A stretch of 64,000 bases of DNA, from assembly GCF_014652135.1 (NCBI RefSeq), contig NZ_BMYF01000025.1, forward strand, positions 352 to 64,351. The letters run 5' to 3'. Position 1 is the stretch's first letter; each line of letters begins with the position of its first letter. Position numbers and translations under genes: made by a program. The DNA is from Mongoliitalea lutea. Lineage in GTDB: Bacteria; Bacteroidota; Bacteroidia; Cytophagales; Cyclobacteriaceae. Below, piece after piece: positions 42,847 to 53,740 of the stretch. Below the pieces are notes generated by a model that was not told the origin of the DNA, did no database searches, and saw only the letters and a program-made list of their open reading frames with translations.

Positions 42847-43316
42847 GCACGGATTATTTTTATATCACCATCCGGTCCTAAAAACATTTCTTTTGTATTA
42901 GGACTGAGTAAGGGGAAGAATTCTTTTTGCTGGAAATCTGCTTTCTCTGACTTTATAAACTGCACGATCAAAGGCTGACCAAAAGCAAACAATAGGCGAT
43001 TCCAAACATCACTTTTGATCAGTGCAAATTTCACATTCCCCTCTTGTTGAGGTCCATTTTTCAACAGACGGCTAGCGGAGGTATGATAAATGGTAGGTTT
43101 AGTGGCATACTCTACGATGTCGAGTGACACTTCAGAAAACTGCTCAGCGATGCTTCTGATCTGAAATGTTTCGAATAACAAAAAGATACCTGAGGCGTCA
43201 TCATTTGCAGCATTCCAAGAGGACATACTGATGAGCTCCAATACTTTTCCATTTCCTTCCCGTACAGAAACTCTTCCGTTTTGTTTTAGGACAGCAACAA
43301 CTTCTTTAATATCCAC
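42843..43316 (-). CDS. Conserved protein of unknown function upstream of cca
   Basis: 157 residues from a GTG at 43316 (MDIKEVVAVLKQNGRVSVREG); no ATG is available before the conserved-looking start. Mixed alpha/beta with no signal peptide, cysteines or recognisable motif. It is translationally coupled to cca through a 4-base overlap, so a role in RNA metabolism is possible but unproven. Confidence 0.65.
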   Translation of the reverse strand: MDIKEVVAVLKQNGRVSVREGNGKVLELISMSSWNAANDDASGIFLLFETFQIRSIAEQFSEVSLDIVEYATKPTIYHTSASRLLKNGPQQEGNVKFALIKSDVWNRLLFAFGQPLIVQFIKSEKADFQQKEFFPLLSPNTKEMFLGPDGDIKIIRA

Positions 43317-43390
43317 AACCTTTTTTTTGACAAAAATAGAAGATATCCACGGAAGCTACGCCATTTTTCACCCATTAATCATCAAAAGAG

Positions 43391-44083
43391 CTATAATTCA
43401 AGCTTCCCGAAAATAAAGTCAACAGCCATCTGTGCGTGCAACTGTGTGGTAGAAATCAAGCGAATGGGGCTTTCTTTTGGAGAAATCAATAGAGGTAACT
43501 CAGTGCACCCTAAAATCACTCCTTCTGCTCCAGCACTTGCCAATACTTGAATTTGCTCCAGATAAAACGCTTTGGATGCATCCGAAAAAACTCCTTGAGT
43601 CAACTCTGTAGAGATATAGTGATGGGATTGGGCGATCACAACTTCAGTAGGAATGATGGTCTCAATCCCAAATTTTTCACTCAAGTATTCCGGAATAAAA
43701 CTCCCTTTGGATGTCGGTTTATTGGCCAATAATCCCAAGCGTTTTAACCCATGGGTAGCTGCTTCTCTTCCAATAGCCTCGGCAATGTGTAAGATAGGAA
43801 TATTGATTTTTGGTTGCACATACTTATAGACCATGTGAGGGGTATTGGCACAGATAAGGATTGCCTCCGCACCAGCACATTCCAGCTTATGAGCGATCTC
43901 CAGATAGGTTTTATTGATTTTGGGAATATTCTGCTCCCGCATCAATTGAATATTCTGACTGTATATCAAGAGATTGGGATTCTGTGATACATCTAAAAAT
44001 TGAGCTGCATACGCATGAATCAACCGGTAATATTCGATAGTGGAATGCCAAGATGTTCCTCCGATGAGTCCTAGTGTTTTCAT
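43391..44083 (-). CDS. Aspartate/glutamate racemase family protein
   Basis: 230 residues from the ATG at 44083 (MKTLGLIGGTSWHST). The two catalytic cysteines of PLP-independent racemases are visible in LICANTPHMVY and ILGCTELPLLI. Members interconvert D/L aspartate or glutamate or related acids. A longer in-frame start at 44125 is unlikely because it precedes the conserved start by 14 residues. Divergent from the transaldolase-like gene. Confidence 0.88.
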   Translation of the reverse strand: MKTLGLIGGTSWHSTIEYYRLIHAYAAQFLDVSQNPNLLIYSQNIQLMREQNIPKINKTYLEIAHKLECAGAEAILICANTPHMVYKYVQPKINIPILHIAEAIGREAATHGLKRLGLLANKPTSKGSFIPEYLSEKFGIETIIPTEVVIAQSHHYISTELTQGVFSDASKAFYLEQIQVLASAGAEGVILGCTELPLLISPKESPIRLISTTQLHAQMAVDFIFGKLEL

Positions 44084-44165
44084 ACCTGAAAAATACAGCT
44101 CTCTGTTGCTTTTAACTAGTGACAAATATTACAAACGAGAAGCGTGATTTTTAAAAAAGCCACGG

Positions 44166-44192
44166 TTGACTGAGAATAATCAATTACATTTG
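44166..44192 (+). promoter_or_regulatory. Promoter of the transaldolase-like gene
   Basis: TTG at 44166-44168 and TACATTTG at 44185-44192, 16 bases apart, match the Bacteroidota -33 and -7 signals. Transcription would begin near 44199, giving a leader of about 22 bases to the ATG at 44221. Confidence 0.65.
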
Positions 44193-44220
44193 TCTCTTCA
44201 CTAATCTAACATCAATTTTC

Positions 44221-44880
44221 ATGAAATTCTTTATTGATACGGCTAACCTTGACGAAATCAGGGAAGCATATGACCTTGGGGTATTGGATGGCGTTACAAC
44301 CAACCCTTCATTGATGGCAAAAGAGGGCATCTCAGGAGATGAGCGTGTAAAAGCCCATTACAAAGCAATTTGTGACATTGTAGATGACAATGTTAGCGCT
44401 GAGGTTATTGCTACTGATTTTGAAGGCATGATCAGAGAAGGCAAGGAATTGGCTAAAATCGATGACAAAATCGTAGTCAAGATCCCAATGATCAAAGACG
44501 GAGTGAAGGCTATCAAAAAGTTTCATTCAGAAGGTATCCGCACCAATTGTACACTTATCTTCGGCCCAGGCCAAGCATTAGTAGCTGCCAAAGCAGGTGC
44601 TACCTACGTTTCTCCATTCGTAGGAAGATTGGACGACATCTCTTATGATGGCTTAGAGCTAATCGATCAGATTGTACAGATCTACCAAAACTACGGCTAT
44701 GCCACCCAGGTGTTGGCAGCTTCTATCCGTCACACCATGCACTTAATCAAATGTGCAGAAATTGGTGCTGATGTAGCCACTTGCCCATTGAAAGTAATCA
44801 CTGGATTGTTAAAACATCCATTGACAGATTCAGGTCTTGCTACGTTCTTGGCAGATCATGCGAAAGCAGCCGGCAAATAA
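44221..44880 (+). CDS. fsa: Fructose-6-phosphate aldolase / transaldolase, short form
   Basis: 219 residues, the short TalC/FSA class. [16 protein letters not shown] is the family start; TTNPSL, the Schiff-base Lys in [31 protein letters not shown] and VGRLDDI are all present. It acts in the pentose phosphate pathway or as an aldolase; sequence alone does not separate the two activities. Followed by a hairpin and a small gene. Confidence 0.92.
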   Translation: MKFFIDTANLDEIREAYDLGVLDGVTTNPSLMAKEGISGDERVKAHYKAICDIVDDNVSAEVIATDFEGMIREGKELAKIDDKIVVKIPMIKDGVKAIKKFHSEGIRTNCTLIFGPGQALVAAKAGATYVSPFVGRLDDISYDGLELIDQIVQIYQNYGYATQVLAASIRHTMHLIKCAEIGADVATCPLKVITGLLKHPLTDSGLATFLADHAKAAGK

Positions 44881-44889
44881 AACAAAATC

Positions 44890-44916
44890 GGGAACATGAA
44901 CGTTTTTCATGTTCCC
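44890..44916 (+). other. Stem-loop between fsa and the small downstream gene
   Basis: GGGAACATGAA and TTCATGTTCCC form a perfect 11-bp stem with a 5-base loop beginning 10 bases after the fsa stop. There is no T-run, so it is more likely an mRNA-stabilising or attenuating hairpin than a terminator. Confidence 0.55.
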
Positions 44917-44943
44917 AGTTGTTATCCCTGGAATCCAATATTT

Positions 44944-45147
44944 ATGTACATTATCAAGGTAAAAGGAAAAGCCAAAATTCCAGATTACATACAGATCAGA
45001 GACGAAAATTTCGTTCTTGTCGCCTATTTTAGGGCTGACCGACCAATGAAAAATATTGAAAAATTTGGATTGGAAGGTAAAGAAGAAGCTTTGGAAGCTT
45101 TGATAAAAGAAATTCCATTCGGAAAACTCCAAAAACTTAGTTTGTAA
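44944..45147 (+). CDS. Small conserved protein upstream of ftsE
   Basis: 67 residues from the ATG at 44944 (MYIIKVKGKAKIPDYIQI); an upstream ATG at 44896 falls within the hairpin and is not favoured. Compact, acidic/basic alternating, with strand-rich beginning and helical end (GKEEALEALIKEIPFGKL). No domain recognised. The stop is one base before the ftsE start, so it is almost certainly co-translated with ftsE. Confidence 0.72.
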   Translation: MYIIKVKGKAKIPDYIQIRDENFVLVAYFRADRPMKNIEKFGLEGKEEALEALIKEIPFGKLQKLSL

Positions 45148-45148
45148 T

Positions 45149-45859
45149 ATGATTTTTAATTCTGAGCCCATCATACACGTTACGGATGCACATATTTTTC
45201 AAGGACTAGATGCAGTTCTTCAAAATGTTACTTTCACCATAGAGAAAGATGAATTTGTATTCCTTATCGGAAGAACGGGCAGCGGAAAAAGTTCTTTACT
45301 GAAAACGCTTTATGCAGACCTTAATCTCAAAATGGGTAATGCAGAAATCGTTGGTTACCAGCTTGCCAACATCAAGAAAAAAGATGTACCCTACTTGAGA
45401 CGAAAGCTTGGAATCGTATTTCAGGATTTTCAATTATTCCCGGACAGAACGGTTGCAGACAACCTATTCTTCGTCATGAAGGCAACAGGATGGAAGGACA
45501 AGAAGGCCATGAAAGACCGCATGATCGAAGTCTTGATGCGCGTAGGACTAGCGGATGCAGCGACCAAAATGCCTCATCAACTTTCAGGTGGAGAACAGCA
45601 GCGTGTAGTAATCGCACGGGCTTTGATCAATAAACCTTCGATTCTTCTAGCTGATGAACCTACCGGTAACTTGGATCCTGATGTAGCAGAAGGTATTTTC
45701 CAACTTTTCACCGAAATCAATCAACAAGGCACCGCCATTTTGATGGCAACACACAATCACGACCTGCTCCGAAAATATCCTTATCGGGTATTGAAGTGTG
45801 AGAAGGGCAAATTATTGGACAGTAAAAAAGACGATATTTCGATCAATACTTCTTACTGA
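45149..45859 (+). CDS. ftsE: Cell division ABC-type ATP-binding protein FtsE
   Basis: 236 residues, ABC ATPase of the FtsE/LolD type: Walker [13 protein letters not shown]-loop VFQDFQLF, signature [15 protein letters not shown], Walker [13 protein letters not shown] and the H-loop ATHNHD. With FtsX it controls peptidoglycan hydrolases at division. ftsX is not adjacent here. It is preceded by the small 67-residue gene and followed by miaB after 70 bases. Confidence 0.9.
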   Translation: MIFNSEPIIHVTDAHIFQGLDAVLQNVTFTIEKDEFVFLIGRTGSGKSSLLKTLYADLNLKMGNAEIVGYQLANIKKKDVPYLRRKLGIVFQDFQLFPDRTVADNLFFVMKATGWKDKKAMKDRMIEVLMRVGLADAATKMPHQLSGGEQQRVVIARALINKPSILLADEPTGNLDPDVAEGIFQLFTEINQQGTAILMATHNHDLLRKYPYRVLKCEKGKLLDSKKDDISINTSY

Positions 45860-45929
45860 TTTTATTTCATCCCATCGACTGTCATTTTGTCCGATTTTTG
45901 TTAATTTTGCAAGCTCAAATACAGTATTC

Positions 45930-47393
45930 ATGGAAAATATTATCAGAGATATAGATATCATCAGTCCAGAAGAAGCACAAGCATGTGACTTTAAGACCAC
46001 TACCGAAGAAAACACCGGTAAGTCCAAAAAGCTTTACATAGAATCTTATGGCTGTCAGATGAATTTTTCGGATTCCGAAATCGTGGCCTCCATCATGAAA
46101 GACAATGGATTTGACACCACTTCGGACTACGAGCAAGCAGATGTGATTTTTTTAAATACTTGCTCTATACGAGAAAAAGCCGAACAGACTGTACGCAAAC
46201 GACTAAGCAACTTTAATGCAGTCAAAAAACAAAAGCCCGAACTGACTATAGGAGTATTGGGCTGTATGGCGGAGCGGTTGAAGGACAAACTCTTGGAAGA
46301 AGAGAAAATTGTGGATGTCGTAGTAGGCCCGGATGCTTACAGAGACTTACCTAACTTGGTTGCATCCGCTGAAGAAGGTAACAAAGGTGTCAACACCTTC
46401 CTTTCTAGAGAGGAAACCTATGCGGATATCGCACCAGTAAGACTGAATTCCAATGGCGTTTCGGCATTTATCTCAATCATGAGAGGTTGTGATAATATGT
46501 GTTCATTCTGCGTTGTACCTTTTACAAGGGGAAGAGAACGTAGCCGGGACCCTCATTCCATTGTACAAGAAGCAAAAGAACTATTTGAAAACGGATACCG
46601 AGAAGTGACCTTGCTAGGCCAAAATGTGGATTCCTACAAATGGTCTCCGGAAGAAAATAATAAGGCTCGATTGAATAAGAAAGAGGAGGAAGTTTCTACG
46701 GTTATCAATTTTGCCCATTTATTGGAAATGGTCGCACAAGTGAATCCACTGCTAAGAATCCGTTTCTCTACCTCCCACCCTAAGGATATTACAGATGAAG
46801 TGTTGTACACCATGAAAAAGTACGACAACATCTGCAAATATATTCACCTACCTGTACAGAGTGGAAACTCACGTGTATTGGAAATGATGAACCGTACCTA
46901 TGACCGTGAATGGTACTTGGATAGAGTGCGGGCGATTCGTGAGATTTTGGGAGAAGAATGTGGGATTTCATCCGATATGATAGCCGGTTTCTGCACAGAA
47001 ACAGAAGAAGAACATCAAGATACCTTGACCTTGATGGATATTGTAAAGTATGATTTTTCCTACATGTTTTTCTATTCCGAAAGACCAGGAACATTGGCCG
47101 CAAAAAAATATGCAGATGATATTCCTTTGGAGGTGAAAAAGCGAAGACTCGCCGAAATCATCGAAAAGCAGGCCTACTTATCCTTAGAAAGAAATAAATT
47201 GGATTTGGGTAAGGTGCAGGAAATCTTAATTGAAGGAACTTCCAAGCGCTCAGAAGAACAATTGAAAGGCAGAAACTCTGCCAATAAGGTAGTCATTATT
47301 CCAAATGACGGCTCGCTGAAAAAGGGAGATTATGTGCATGTATTGATTCAGGATTGTTCAGCAGCCACCCTCTTTGGTGAAGTAGTCGCTTAA
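45930..47393 (+). CDS. miaB: tRNA-2-methylthio-N6-dimethylallyladenosine synthase
   Basis: 487 residues from the ATG at 45930; an in-frame start inside ftsE would add 44 unrelated residues. UPF0004 domain with [17 protein letters not shown] and [11 protein letters not shown], radical SAM motif [20 protein letters not shown], and a C-terminal TRAM domain ([17 protein letters not shown]). It methylthiolates i6A37 in tRNAs. A TAATTTTG box lies at 45902-45909, giving a very short leader. Confidence 0.95.
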   Translation: MENIIRDIDIISPEEAQACDFKTTTEENTGKSKKLYIESYGCQMNFSDSEIVASIMKDNGFDTTSDYEQADVIFLNTCSIREKAEQTVRKRLSNFNAVKKQKPELTIGVLGCMAERLKDKLLEEEKIVDVVVGPDAYRDLPNLVASAEEGNKGVNTFLSREETYADIAPVRLNSNGVSAFISIMRGCDNMCSFCVVPFTRGRERSRDPHSIVQEAKELFENGYREVTLLGQNVDSYKWSPEENNKARLNKKEEEVSTVINFAHLLEMVAQVNPLLRIRFSTSHPKDITDEVLYTMKKYDNICKYIHLPVQSGNSRVLEMMNRTYDREWYLDRVRAIREILGEECGISSDMIAGFCTETEEEHQDTLTLMDIVKYDFSYMFFYSERPGTLAAKKYADDIPLEVKKRRLAEIIEKQAYLSLERNKLDLGKVQEILIEGTSKRSEEQLKGRNSANKVVIIPNDGSLKKGDYVHVLIQDCSAATLFGEVVA

Positions 47394-47404
47394 TCCTATC
47401 ATTC

Positions 47405-48694
47405 ATGTTTACATCCGCTGAAATACATAGTGTCAAACAACGATTTGGAATCATAGGCAATAGTCCATTGCTCAACCATGCAATATCTGTAGCCATACAG
47501 GCAGCACCTACCGATATGACGGTGTTGATTACTGGAGAAAGTGGTTCGGGAAAAGAGTCTTTTTCCAAAATTATTCATTCCCTGAGTTTGCGAAAACATG
47601 GGAAGTTTATCGCTATCAACTGCGGTGCTATTCCAGAAGGAACAATAGACTCTGAATTATTTGGGCACGAAAAGGGCTCATTTACAGGAGCTCATGAAGC
47701 CCGTAAAGGATATTTTGAAGTCACCGATGGGGGAAGTATCTTTTTAGATGAAATCGGAGAAATGCCTTTGGGCACACAGGCACGATTGCTTCGGGTATTG
47801 GAAAATGGGGAATTTATCAAAGTAGGTAGCTCCAAAGTATTAAAAACCAATGTTCGAGTCATCGCTGCTACCAATGTCAATCTAATCAAAGCAGTAGAAA
47901 AAGGAGAATTCCGGGAGGACTTATACTATCGTCTAAATACTGTGCCCATATTCGTGCCGCCTTTACGGGAAAGAGGTGAAGATATGGTGCTTTTGTTTAG
48001 AAAATTCACTTCAGATTTCTCAGAAAAATACAATGTACGTCCTATTTCCTTGGATGAGAATGCGAAAAAGCTTTTGATGCGTTTTCCTTTCCCTGGAAAT
48101 ATCCGTCAATTGAAAAATATTGCAGAACAAATCTCCCTATTGGAACAAGACCGAGAGGTGAGTGCTGAAACATTGGAACGATACCTTCCAAGTAATCAAA
48201 GCAGACTTCCAGCAATTTTCGCAAACGGAAATAAGGGAGAATCAAGTGATTTCAACGAACGCGACCTGCTCTACAAAGTGCTTTTTGATATGAAGCGGGA
48301 TATGAATGAGCTAAAGAAATTGGTTTTGGAAAGCTTCCAATCAGGCAGTTTGAATCCTACGATCATCAATAAGCATCAGGACCTTTTTGAAGACTTGGAA
48401 TCCCCTATTAGTTTCGAAAAATCACCAAGCGCCAGCAACAACAATCCCGTGAGTGTTCCGTTAGTGTTGGATAGTCAGCATTCCAATGAAAATTTGGAAA
48501 ATTATGAGGACGAAACTATAGAAGATATCATCCACGAGGAAGATGATCATTCCCTTTCATTGGAAAAGAAAGAAAAGGAGATGATTATCAAAGCCCTACA
48601 AAAGCATAACAATAAGCGTAAATATGCGGCGCAAGACTTGGGAATTTCTGAACGTACCCTTTACAGAAAAATTAAGCAGTATGACATTGAATAA
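47405..48694 (+). CDS. Sigma-54-dependent transcriptional activator lacking a receiver domain
   Basis: 429 residues: AAA+ domain from the start, with Walker A GESGSGKESF (residues 44-53), GSFTGAHEARKGYFE (the GAFTGA loop with Ser in place of the first Ala, residues 91-96) and SIFLDEIGEM. A long acidic linker (about 280-375) precedes a Fis-type helix-turn-helix (KYAAQDLGISERTLYRKIKQ). With no receiver or sensory domain its activity must be set by its level or partners. It lies between miaB and lptE and overlaps lptE by 14 bases, as in many Bacteroidota. Confidence 0.9.
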   Translation: MFTSAEIHSVKQRFGIIGNSPLLNHAISVAIQAAPTDMTVLITGESGSGKESFSKIIHSLSLRKHGKFIAINCGAIPEGTIDSELFGHEKGSFTGAHEARKGYFEVTDGGSIFLDEIGEMPLGTQARLLRVLENGEFIKVGSSKVLKTNVRVIAATNVNLIKAVEKGEFREDLYYRLNTVPIFVPPLRERGEDMVLLFRKFTSDFSEKYNVRPISLDENAKKLLMRFPFPGNIRQLKNIAEQISLLEQDREVSAETLERYLPSNQSRLPAIFANGNKGESSDFNERDLLYKVLFDMKRDMNELKKLVLESFQSGSLNPTIINKHQDLFEDLESPISFEKSPSASNNNPVSVPLVLDSQHSNENLENYEDETIEDIIHEEDDHSLSLEKKEKEMIIKALQKHNNKRKYAAQDLGISERTLYRKIKQYDIE

Positions 48695-49226
48695 GCGCTT
48701 TTGGACTACAATAGTAATAACAGGCTTAGCAGTTCTATCCCTGTTTTCCTGCGCCATCAACTATAGCTTTTCGGGTGTAAATATTGATTATGATAAGGTA
48801 AAAACCTTTTCTGTGGAAAACTTTTTCAATGATTCTGGAGGTGGTCCTGCCAATATGGAGCAGTTGTTTACAGAGTCTCTCAAAGATTTCTACCAGCGAA
48901 ACACTCGGTTAGAGCTAGTAAGAAACAATGGTGATTTACAATTTTCTGGGGCTATAACTCGCTACAATATAACACCCCAAGCCACTGTGACTACCACAGA
49001 TCCTAACTTACCAGACAGAGCTGGACAAATGCGTCTGACTATCGTTGTTGAAGTAGTATATGAAAACACAATTGATGATGAAGAGAGTTTCAAACGAAGC
49101 TTCTCTTTTTTTAAAGATTACGACCCTCGTACAACCTCCATTCTACAGGTGGAAAGTGTGCTAATAGAAGAAATATTTGAAAGTATATTGCAGGACATTT
49201 TCACAGCTTCGGTTGCGAATTGGTAA
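48681..49226 (+). CDS. lptE: LptE-like outer-membrane LPS-assembly lipoprotein
   Basis: 181 residues from the ATG at 48681. The signal ends in SLFSCAINYSFSG, a lipobox with Cys near residue 24, and NYSFSGVNIDYDKVKTFSVENF is the typical Bacteroidota LptE start. LptE plugs the LptD barrel. Overlaps the end of the sigma-54 activator gene by 14 bases, hence probably co-transcribed. Confidence 0.85.
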   Translation: MTLNKRFWTTIVITGLAVLSLFSCAINYSFSGVNIDYDKVKTFSVENFFNDSGGGPANMEQLFTESLKDFYQRNTRLELVRNNGDLQFSGAITRYNITPQATVTTTDPNLPDRAGQMRLTIVVEVVYENTIDDEESFKRSFSFFKDYDPRTTSILQVESVLIEEIFESILQDIFTASVANW

Positions 49227-49260
49227 AAATTCTTAACTTGGGAGACAAAAAAATAAAGCC

Positions 49261-50232
49261 TTGAACTTACAACAACTGTTAGATATCGCATCACGAGCCA
49301 ATGATCTTCAAAAAGAAGATATCAGTGAGCTTGTCAAATACAGTCAGGCATTCCCCTATTTTCAACTCCCAAAGGTCCTCCTTGCCAAGTATGAATTTGG
49401 GTTACCCAAAGGAAAAGGTAATGATTTCCTTGCGTCTGCGGCAATTTCCAGTCCAAATAGGGCCTGGTTAAAATCATTAATTGAGCAAAAAGAATCTTGG
49501 ACAGGTTTCAACCAACTCATCCTCGAACAACTCCAAAAAAATCAAGGTCCAATCACCAAAGAAGAAAACTTTATCGATGACTTGGACGGAGAGTTGACGC
49601 CAAGACCCAAAAAAGATGTTGACTTAGCTCAAAAAATAAGTGTCTTAAAACGTTTAGGTGAGGAGCTGCATGAAAAAAAATCATCGGAAACACCTTCAGT
49701 TACTGAGACTGTTAGTACGGAAGATGAAACAGTATTGGCTACGGAAATAACTGAAGCATCACCTATTACAATGGCTGATGAACCCGCAGCATCTTTAAAT
49801 GAAGAAGTTCCTGAGGTGGAAGCTACAGTTGAGGAGCCAACTGCAATCGAAGAACCTAAGGAAGACGAAAAGCCAGTTAGAAAAAAACGTAAATCCTCTG
49901 ATGATGATTTAATAGAGAACATCCGCAAGCGTGAGAAAAAAGAAATCAAGGATGAGAAGAAGAAGGAACAGATAGACATCATCAAAGCTTTCAGCAAAAA
50001 ATCCATCAAATTAGCTACTATCCAAGAAATAGAAGCTAATCATACCCAAAATGACCTATCTGCAAAAAGCACAAAGATAAATGAAAGCTTAATCACGGAA
50101 TCCTATGCCAAATTGCTGGCGAAACAGAATAAAAAATCAAAGGCAATTGAAATTTATCAAAAACTCATGGTGAAATTTCCAGATAAAAGCACTTATTTTG
50201 CAGACCAAATAAAAAACTTGGAAGATAATTAA
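49261..50232 (+). CDS. Conserved TPR-like protein between lptE and secG
   Basis: 323 residues from a TTG at 49261 (MNLQQLLDIASRAN). The N-terminal half is helical (YSQAFPYFQLPKVLLAKYEF), followed by an acidic low-complexity linker of E/T/P residues (about 145-200), a lysine-rich stretch (KKRKSSDDDLIENIRKREKK) and a C-terminal TPR-like pair (LITESYAKLLAKQNKKSKAI). The neighbourhood lptE, this gene, secG is usual in the phylum. Function unknown. Confidence 0.8.
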   Translation: MNLQQLLDIASRANDLQKEDISELVKYSQAFPYFQLPKVLLAKYEFGLPKGKGNDFLASAAISSPNRAWLKSLIEQKESWTGFNQLILEQLQKNQGPITKEENFIDDLDGELTPRPKKDVDLAQKISVLKRLGEELHEKKSSETPSVTETVSTEDETVLATEITEASPITMADEPAASLNEEVPEVEATVEEPTAIEEPKEDEKPVRKKRKSSDDDLIENIRKREKKEIKDEKKKEQIDIIKAFSKKSIKLATIQEIEANHTQNDLSAKSTKINESLITESYAKLLAKQNKKSKAIEIYQKLMVKFPDKSTYFADQIKNLEDN

Positions 50233-50239
50233 CTAGCAT

Positions 50240-50614
50240 ATGTTTACTTTATTAATCAGCATTATCATTGTCTTAGCTGTTTTATTGATTCTTGTAATCC
50301 TAGGACAGGATTCTAAAGGTGGTGTTGGAGCGGCCTTCGGTGGTGGTGCATCCCAAATCATGGGTGTCACTAAGACTGGAAACATCCTTGAAAAATCAAC
50401 TTGGGTATTGGCAATCGCTATTCTTGTATTGTCCTTAACCTCTTCTGCGTTCTACACATCTTCTTCCGGTGATCAATTTAGCTCACCAAATATTGAAAAT
50501 GCAAGAAGACAAATCATCTCCCCTTCAACTGACGGAGACAATAGCCTCTTACCTTCCGCTCCTGCTATCGAAGCTGAAGAAGTAGAAAGCAGCACAGAGA
50601 CAGAAAACGACTAA
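50240..50614 (+). CDS. secG: Preprotein translocase subunit SecG
   Basis: 124 residues with two transmembrane segments (about 3-22 and 53-72) joined by the conserved QDSKGGVGAAFGGGASQIMG loop. Long acidic C-terminal tail (EAEEVESSTETEND) as in other Bacteroidota. Part of the SecYEG channel. Begins 7 bases after the TPR-like gene. Confidence 0.93.
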   Translation: MFTLLISIIIVLAVLLILVILGQDSKGGVGAAFGGGASQIMGVTKTGNILEKSTWVLAIAILVLSLTSSAFYTSSSGDQFSSPNIENARRQIISPSTDGDNSLLPSAPAIEAEEVESSTETEND

Positions 50615-50635
50615 TACCTCGATAAACCTATTTGA

Positions 50636-50665
50636 AAAAGCGGTCAGAAATGTCCGCTTTTTTTT
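50636..50665. terminator. Terminator after secG (bidirectional)
   Basis: AAAAGCGG and CCGCTTTT form the stem, with a run of eight T after it on the plus strand and A-run on the other side, between secG and the converging gene ending at 50664. Confidence 0.85.
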
Positions 50666-51374
50666 ATTCCTGTATGGCCTTCAAGAGAATTCTTTTGGTG
50701 ATTGGAAGAAAACTTTCATCCAAAGGAATCTGATACTTACTATGAATCCTGTAGGTGGCAGGATTTGGAAGATCCTTATACGATCGAGCCAACTCCAATT
50801 TGAGCTGCTCAAAGGTATGTGCAAAGGTTCTTCTGACTTTTTTCACCAATTGCATCATAATCCCTTTCAGGGTATCGGTAGCTTGTTGAAACAAGCTCAC
50901 TTTGTACCGATAGATATAAATATCTTTAGAGGCATCCAATGTCAACATGGCATAACCTTCCCGCTGATACAATGGAGAAATCCCTATAGGCTCAATCTTC
51001 ATTTCCGACTCTAAAAAGTCATAAATATCCTTCCCTTCTTCTATTGCTTTCTTGAATCTAGGCAAGGAATAATCCACGATTTCATTCAGTTGCTTCATCA
51101 ACTCATCATCCATCAACAAAGGCTTGTAATTCATGCTCATCGTAGACCAATCCGGTCCTTGCAGCTGTTTGGGAAAAGCATCTTTGAGCATTTCCTTACT
51201 ATCTGCAAAACCTTTTAGACGAGCATAGTGATGGATCAACTCTGCCAAAGGAGGATACAACTTTACTTCTTTAAACTGCCCTGACACATGTTTCATGTAG
51301 GCTAGAAGAATGTATTTTTTATACTCAAAATCTATCCATCCTTCGGTAATCCAATTTTCAGATAATTTATTCAT
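50664..51374 (-). CDS. Conserved protein of unknown function
   Basis: 236 residues, largely helical, no signal peptide, no recognisable motif. It reads as a soluble cytoplasmic protein (NKLSENWITEGWIDFEYKKYIL, LPRFKKAIEEGKDIYDFLESEMKI, SLFQQATDTLKGIMMQLVKKV). I recall similar genes near groES in Cytophagales but know no function. Its start lies 33 bases from the divergent small gene at 51408, so promoters must overlap. Confidence 0.75.
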   Translation of the reverse strand: MNKLSENWITEGWIDFEYKKYILLAYMKHVSGQFKEVKLYPPLAELIHHYARLKGFADSKEMLKDAFPKQLQGPDWSTMSMNYKPLLMDDELMKQLNEIVDYSLPRFKKAIEEGKDIYDFLESEMKIEPIGISPLYQREGYAMLTLDASKDIYIYRYKVSLFQQATDTLKGIMMQLVKKVRRTFAHTFEQLKLELARSYKDLPNPATYRIHSKYQIPLDESFLPITKRILLKAIQE

Positions 51375-51407
51375 AGGTACACTTTTGTCAGAAAAATTTA
51401 CTGAAAT

Positions 51408-51557
51408 ATGTCAACTAAAAAAAGACTTAGAGAAAAATTGACAGATATTTTTTGTGATTCCTCTGCTAATTGTCCATTACTGACTTTCAAGACCGACGTA
51501 ATGGCAGATTTTATCAATAAATATCAATTGGCACAAGAATGGATTAGGGAGGAGTAA
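51408..51557 (+). CDS. Small 49-residue protein upstream of groES
   Basis: An ATG-started frame (MSTKKRLREKLTDIFCDSSA...QEWIREE, stop TAA) with coding-like composition, amphipathic helices and two cysteines (CDSSANC). It fills the spacer between the divergent 50664-51374 gene and groES, ending 36 bases before groES. It could be a real small gene co-transcribed with groES/groEL. Support is from composition and position only. Confidence 0.5.
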   Translation: MSTKKRLREKLTDIFCDSSANCPLLTFKTDVMADFINKYQLAQEWIREE

Positions 51558-51593
51558 ACAATTTTAGAACTAACCTTAAACAATTTAATAGTT

Positions 51594-51872
51594 ATGTCAA
51601 AAGTTAACATCCAACCTCTTGCAGACAGAGTTCTAGTGGAGCCTGCTGCAGCTGAAGAGAAAACTGCTTCCGGTCTTTTTATCCCGGACACTGCTAAAGA
51701 GAAACCTCAGAAAGGAACTGTGGTAGCCGTAGGAAGTGGTAAAAAAGATGAACCATTGACTGTTAAAGTAGGTGACACAGTGTTGTATGGCAAGTATGCC
51801 GGTACAGAACTTTCAGTAGATGGTCAAGATTACCTGATCATGAGAGAATCTGACATCTTCGCAATCCTTTAA
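51594..51872 (+). CDS. groES: Co-chaperonin GroES
   Basis: 92 residues: [41 protein letters not shown] (mobile loop) and the [23 protein letters not shown] end are standard GroES. It caps GroEL rings. No CIRCE-like inverted repeat (TTAGCACTC) was found upstream. groEL follows after 41 bases. Confidence 0.97.
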   Translation: MSKVNIQPLADRVLVEPAAAEEKTASGLFIPDTAKEKPQKGTVVAVGSGKKDEPLTVKVGDTVLYGKYAGTELSVDGQDYLIMRESDIFAIL

Positions 51873-51892
51873 TCATCTATTGTAAACACTAA

Positions 51893-53542
<1,650 letters not shown>

Positions 53543-53569
53543 TTTCTTATTTATCAATTACCTAATCGA

Positions 53570-53598
53570 GGCTATGGAAAATTCCATAGCCTTTTTTT
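53570..53598 (+). terminator. Terminator of the groES-groEL operon
   Basis: GGCTATGGAA, two bases, TTCCATAGCC, then seven T. Begins 27 bases after the groEL stop. Confidence 0.92.
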
Positions 53599-53694
53599 GA
53601 TAACTTATTCGAATTACATCCAAACTGACATTTTGAGTAATAATAAAACACATGAATTCATTGCAAAAACTATAAATTAATGCTCAATAGTAAC

Positions 53695-53702
53695 TATATT
53701 TG
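53695..53702 (+). promoter_or_regulatory. -7 box TATATTTG before the CheY-like gene
   Basis: TATATTTG matches the Bacteroidota -7 consensus; the -33 region lacks a clean TTG at the expected distance (TTAATG instead). Transcription would start near 53709. Confidence 0.45.
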
Positions 53703-53740
53703 AGTTCCCTGGACTTAATATGTTAGTTTTAATAAATTTT

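Noticed and set aside
51375-51593. CIRCE element upstream of groES
   Set aside because: No TTAGCACTC-N9-GAGTGCTAA-like inverted repeat is present.
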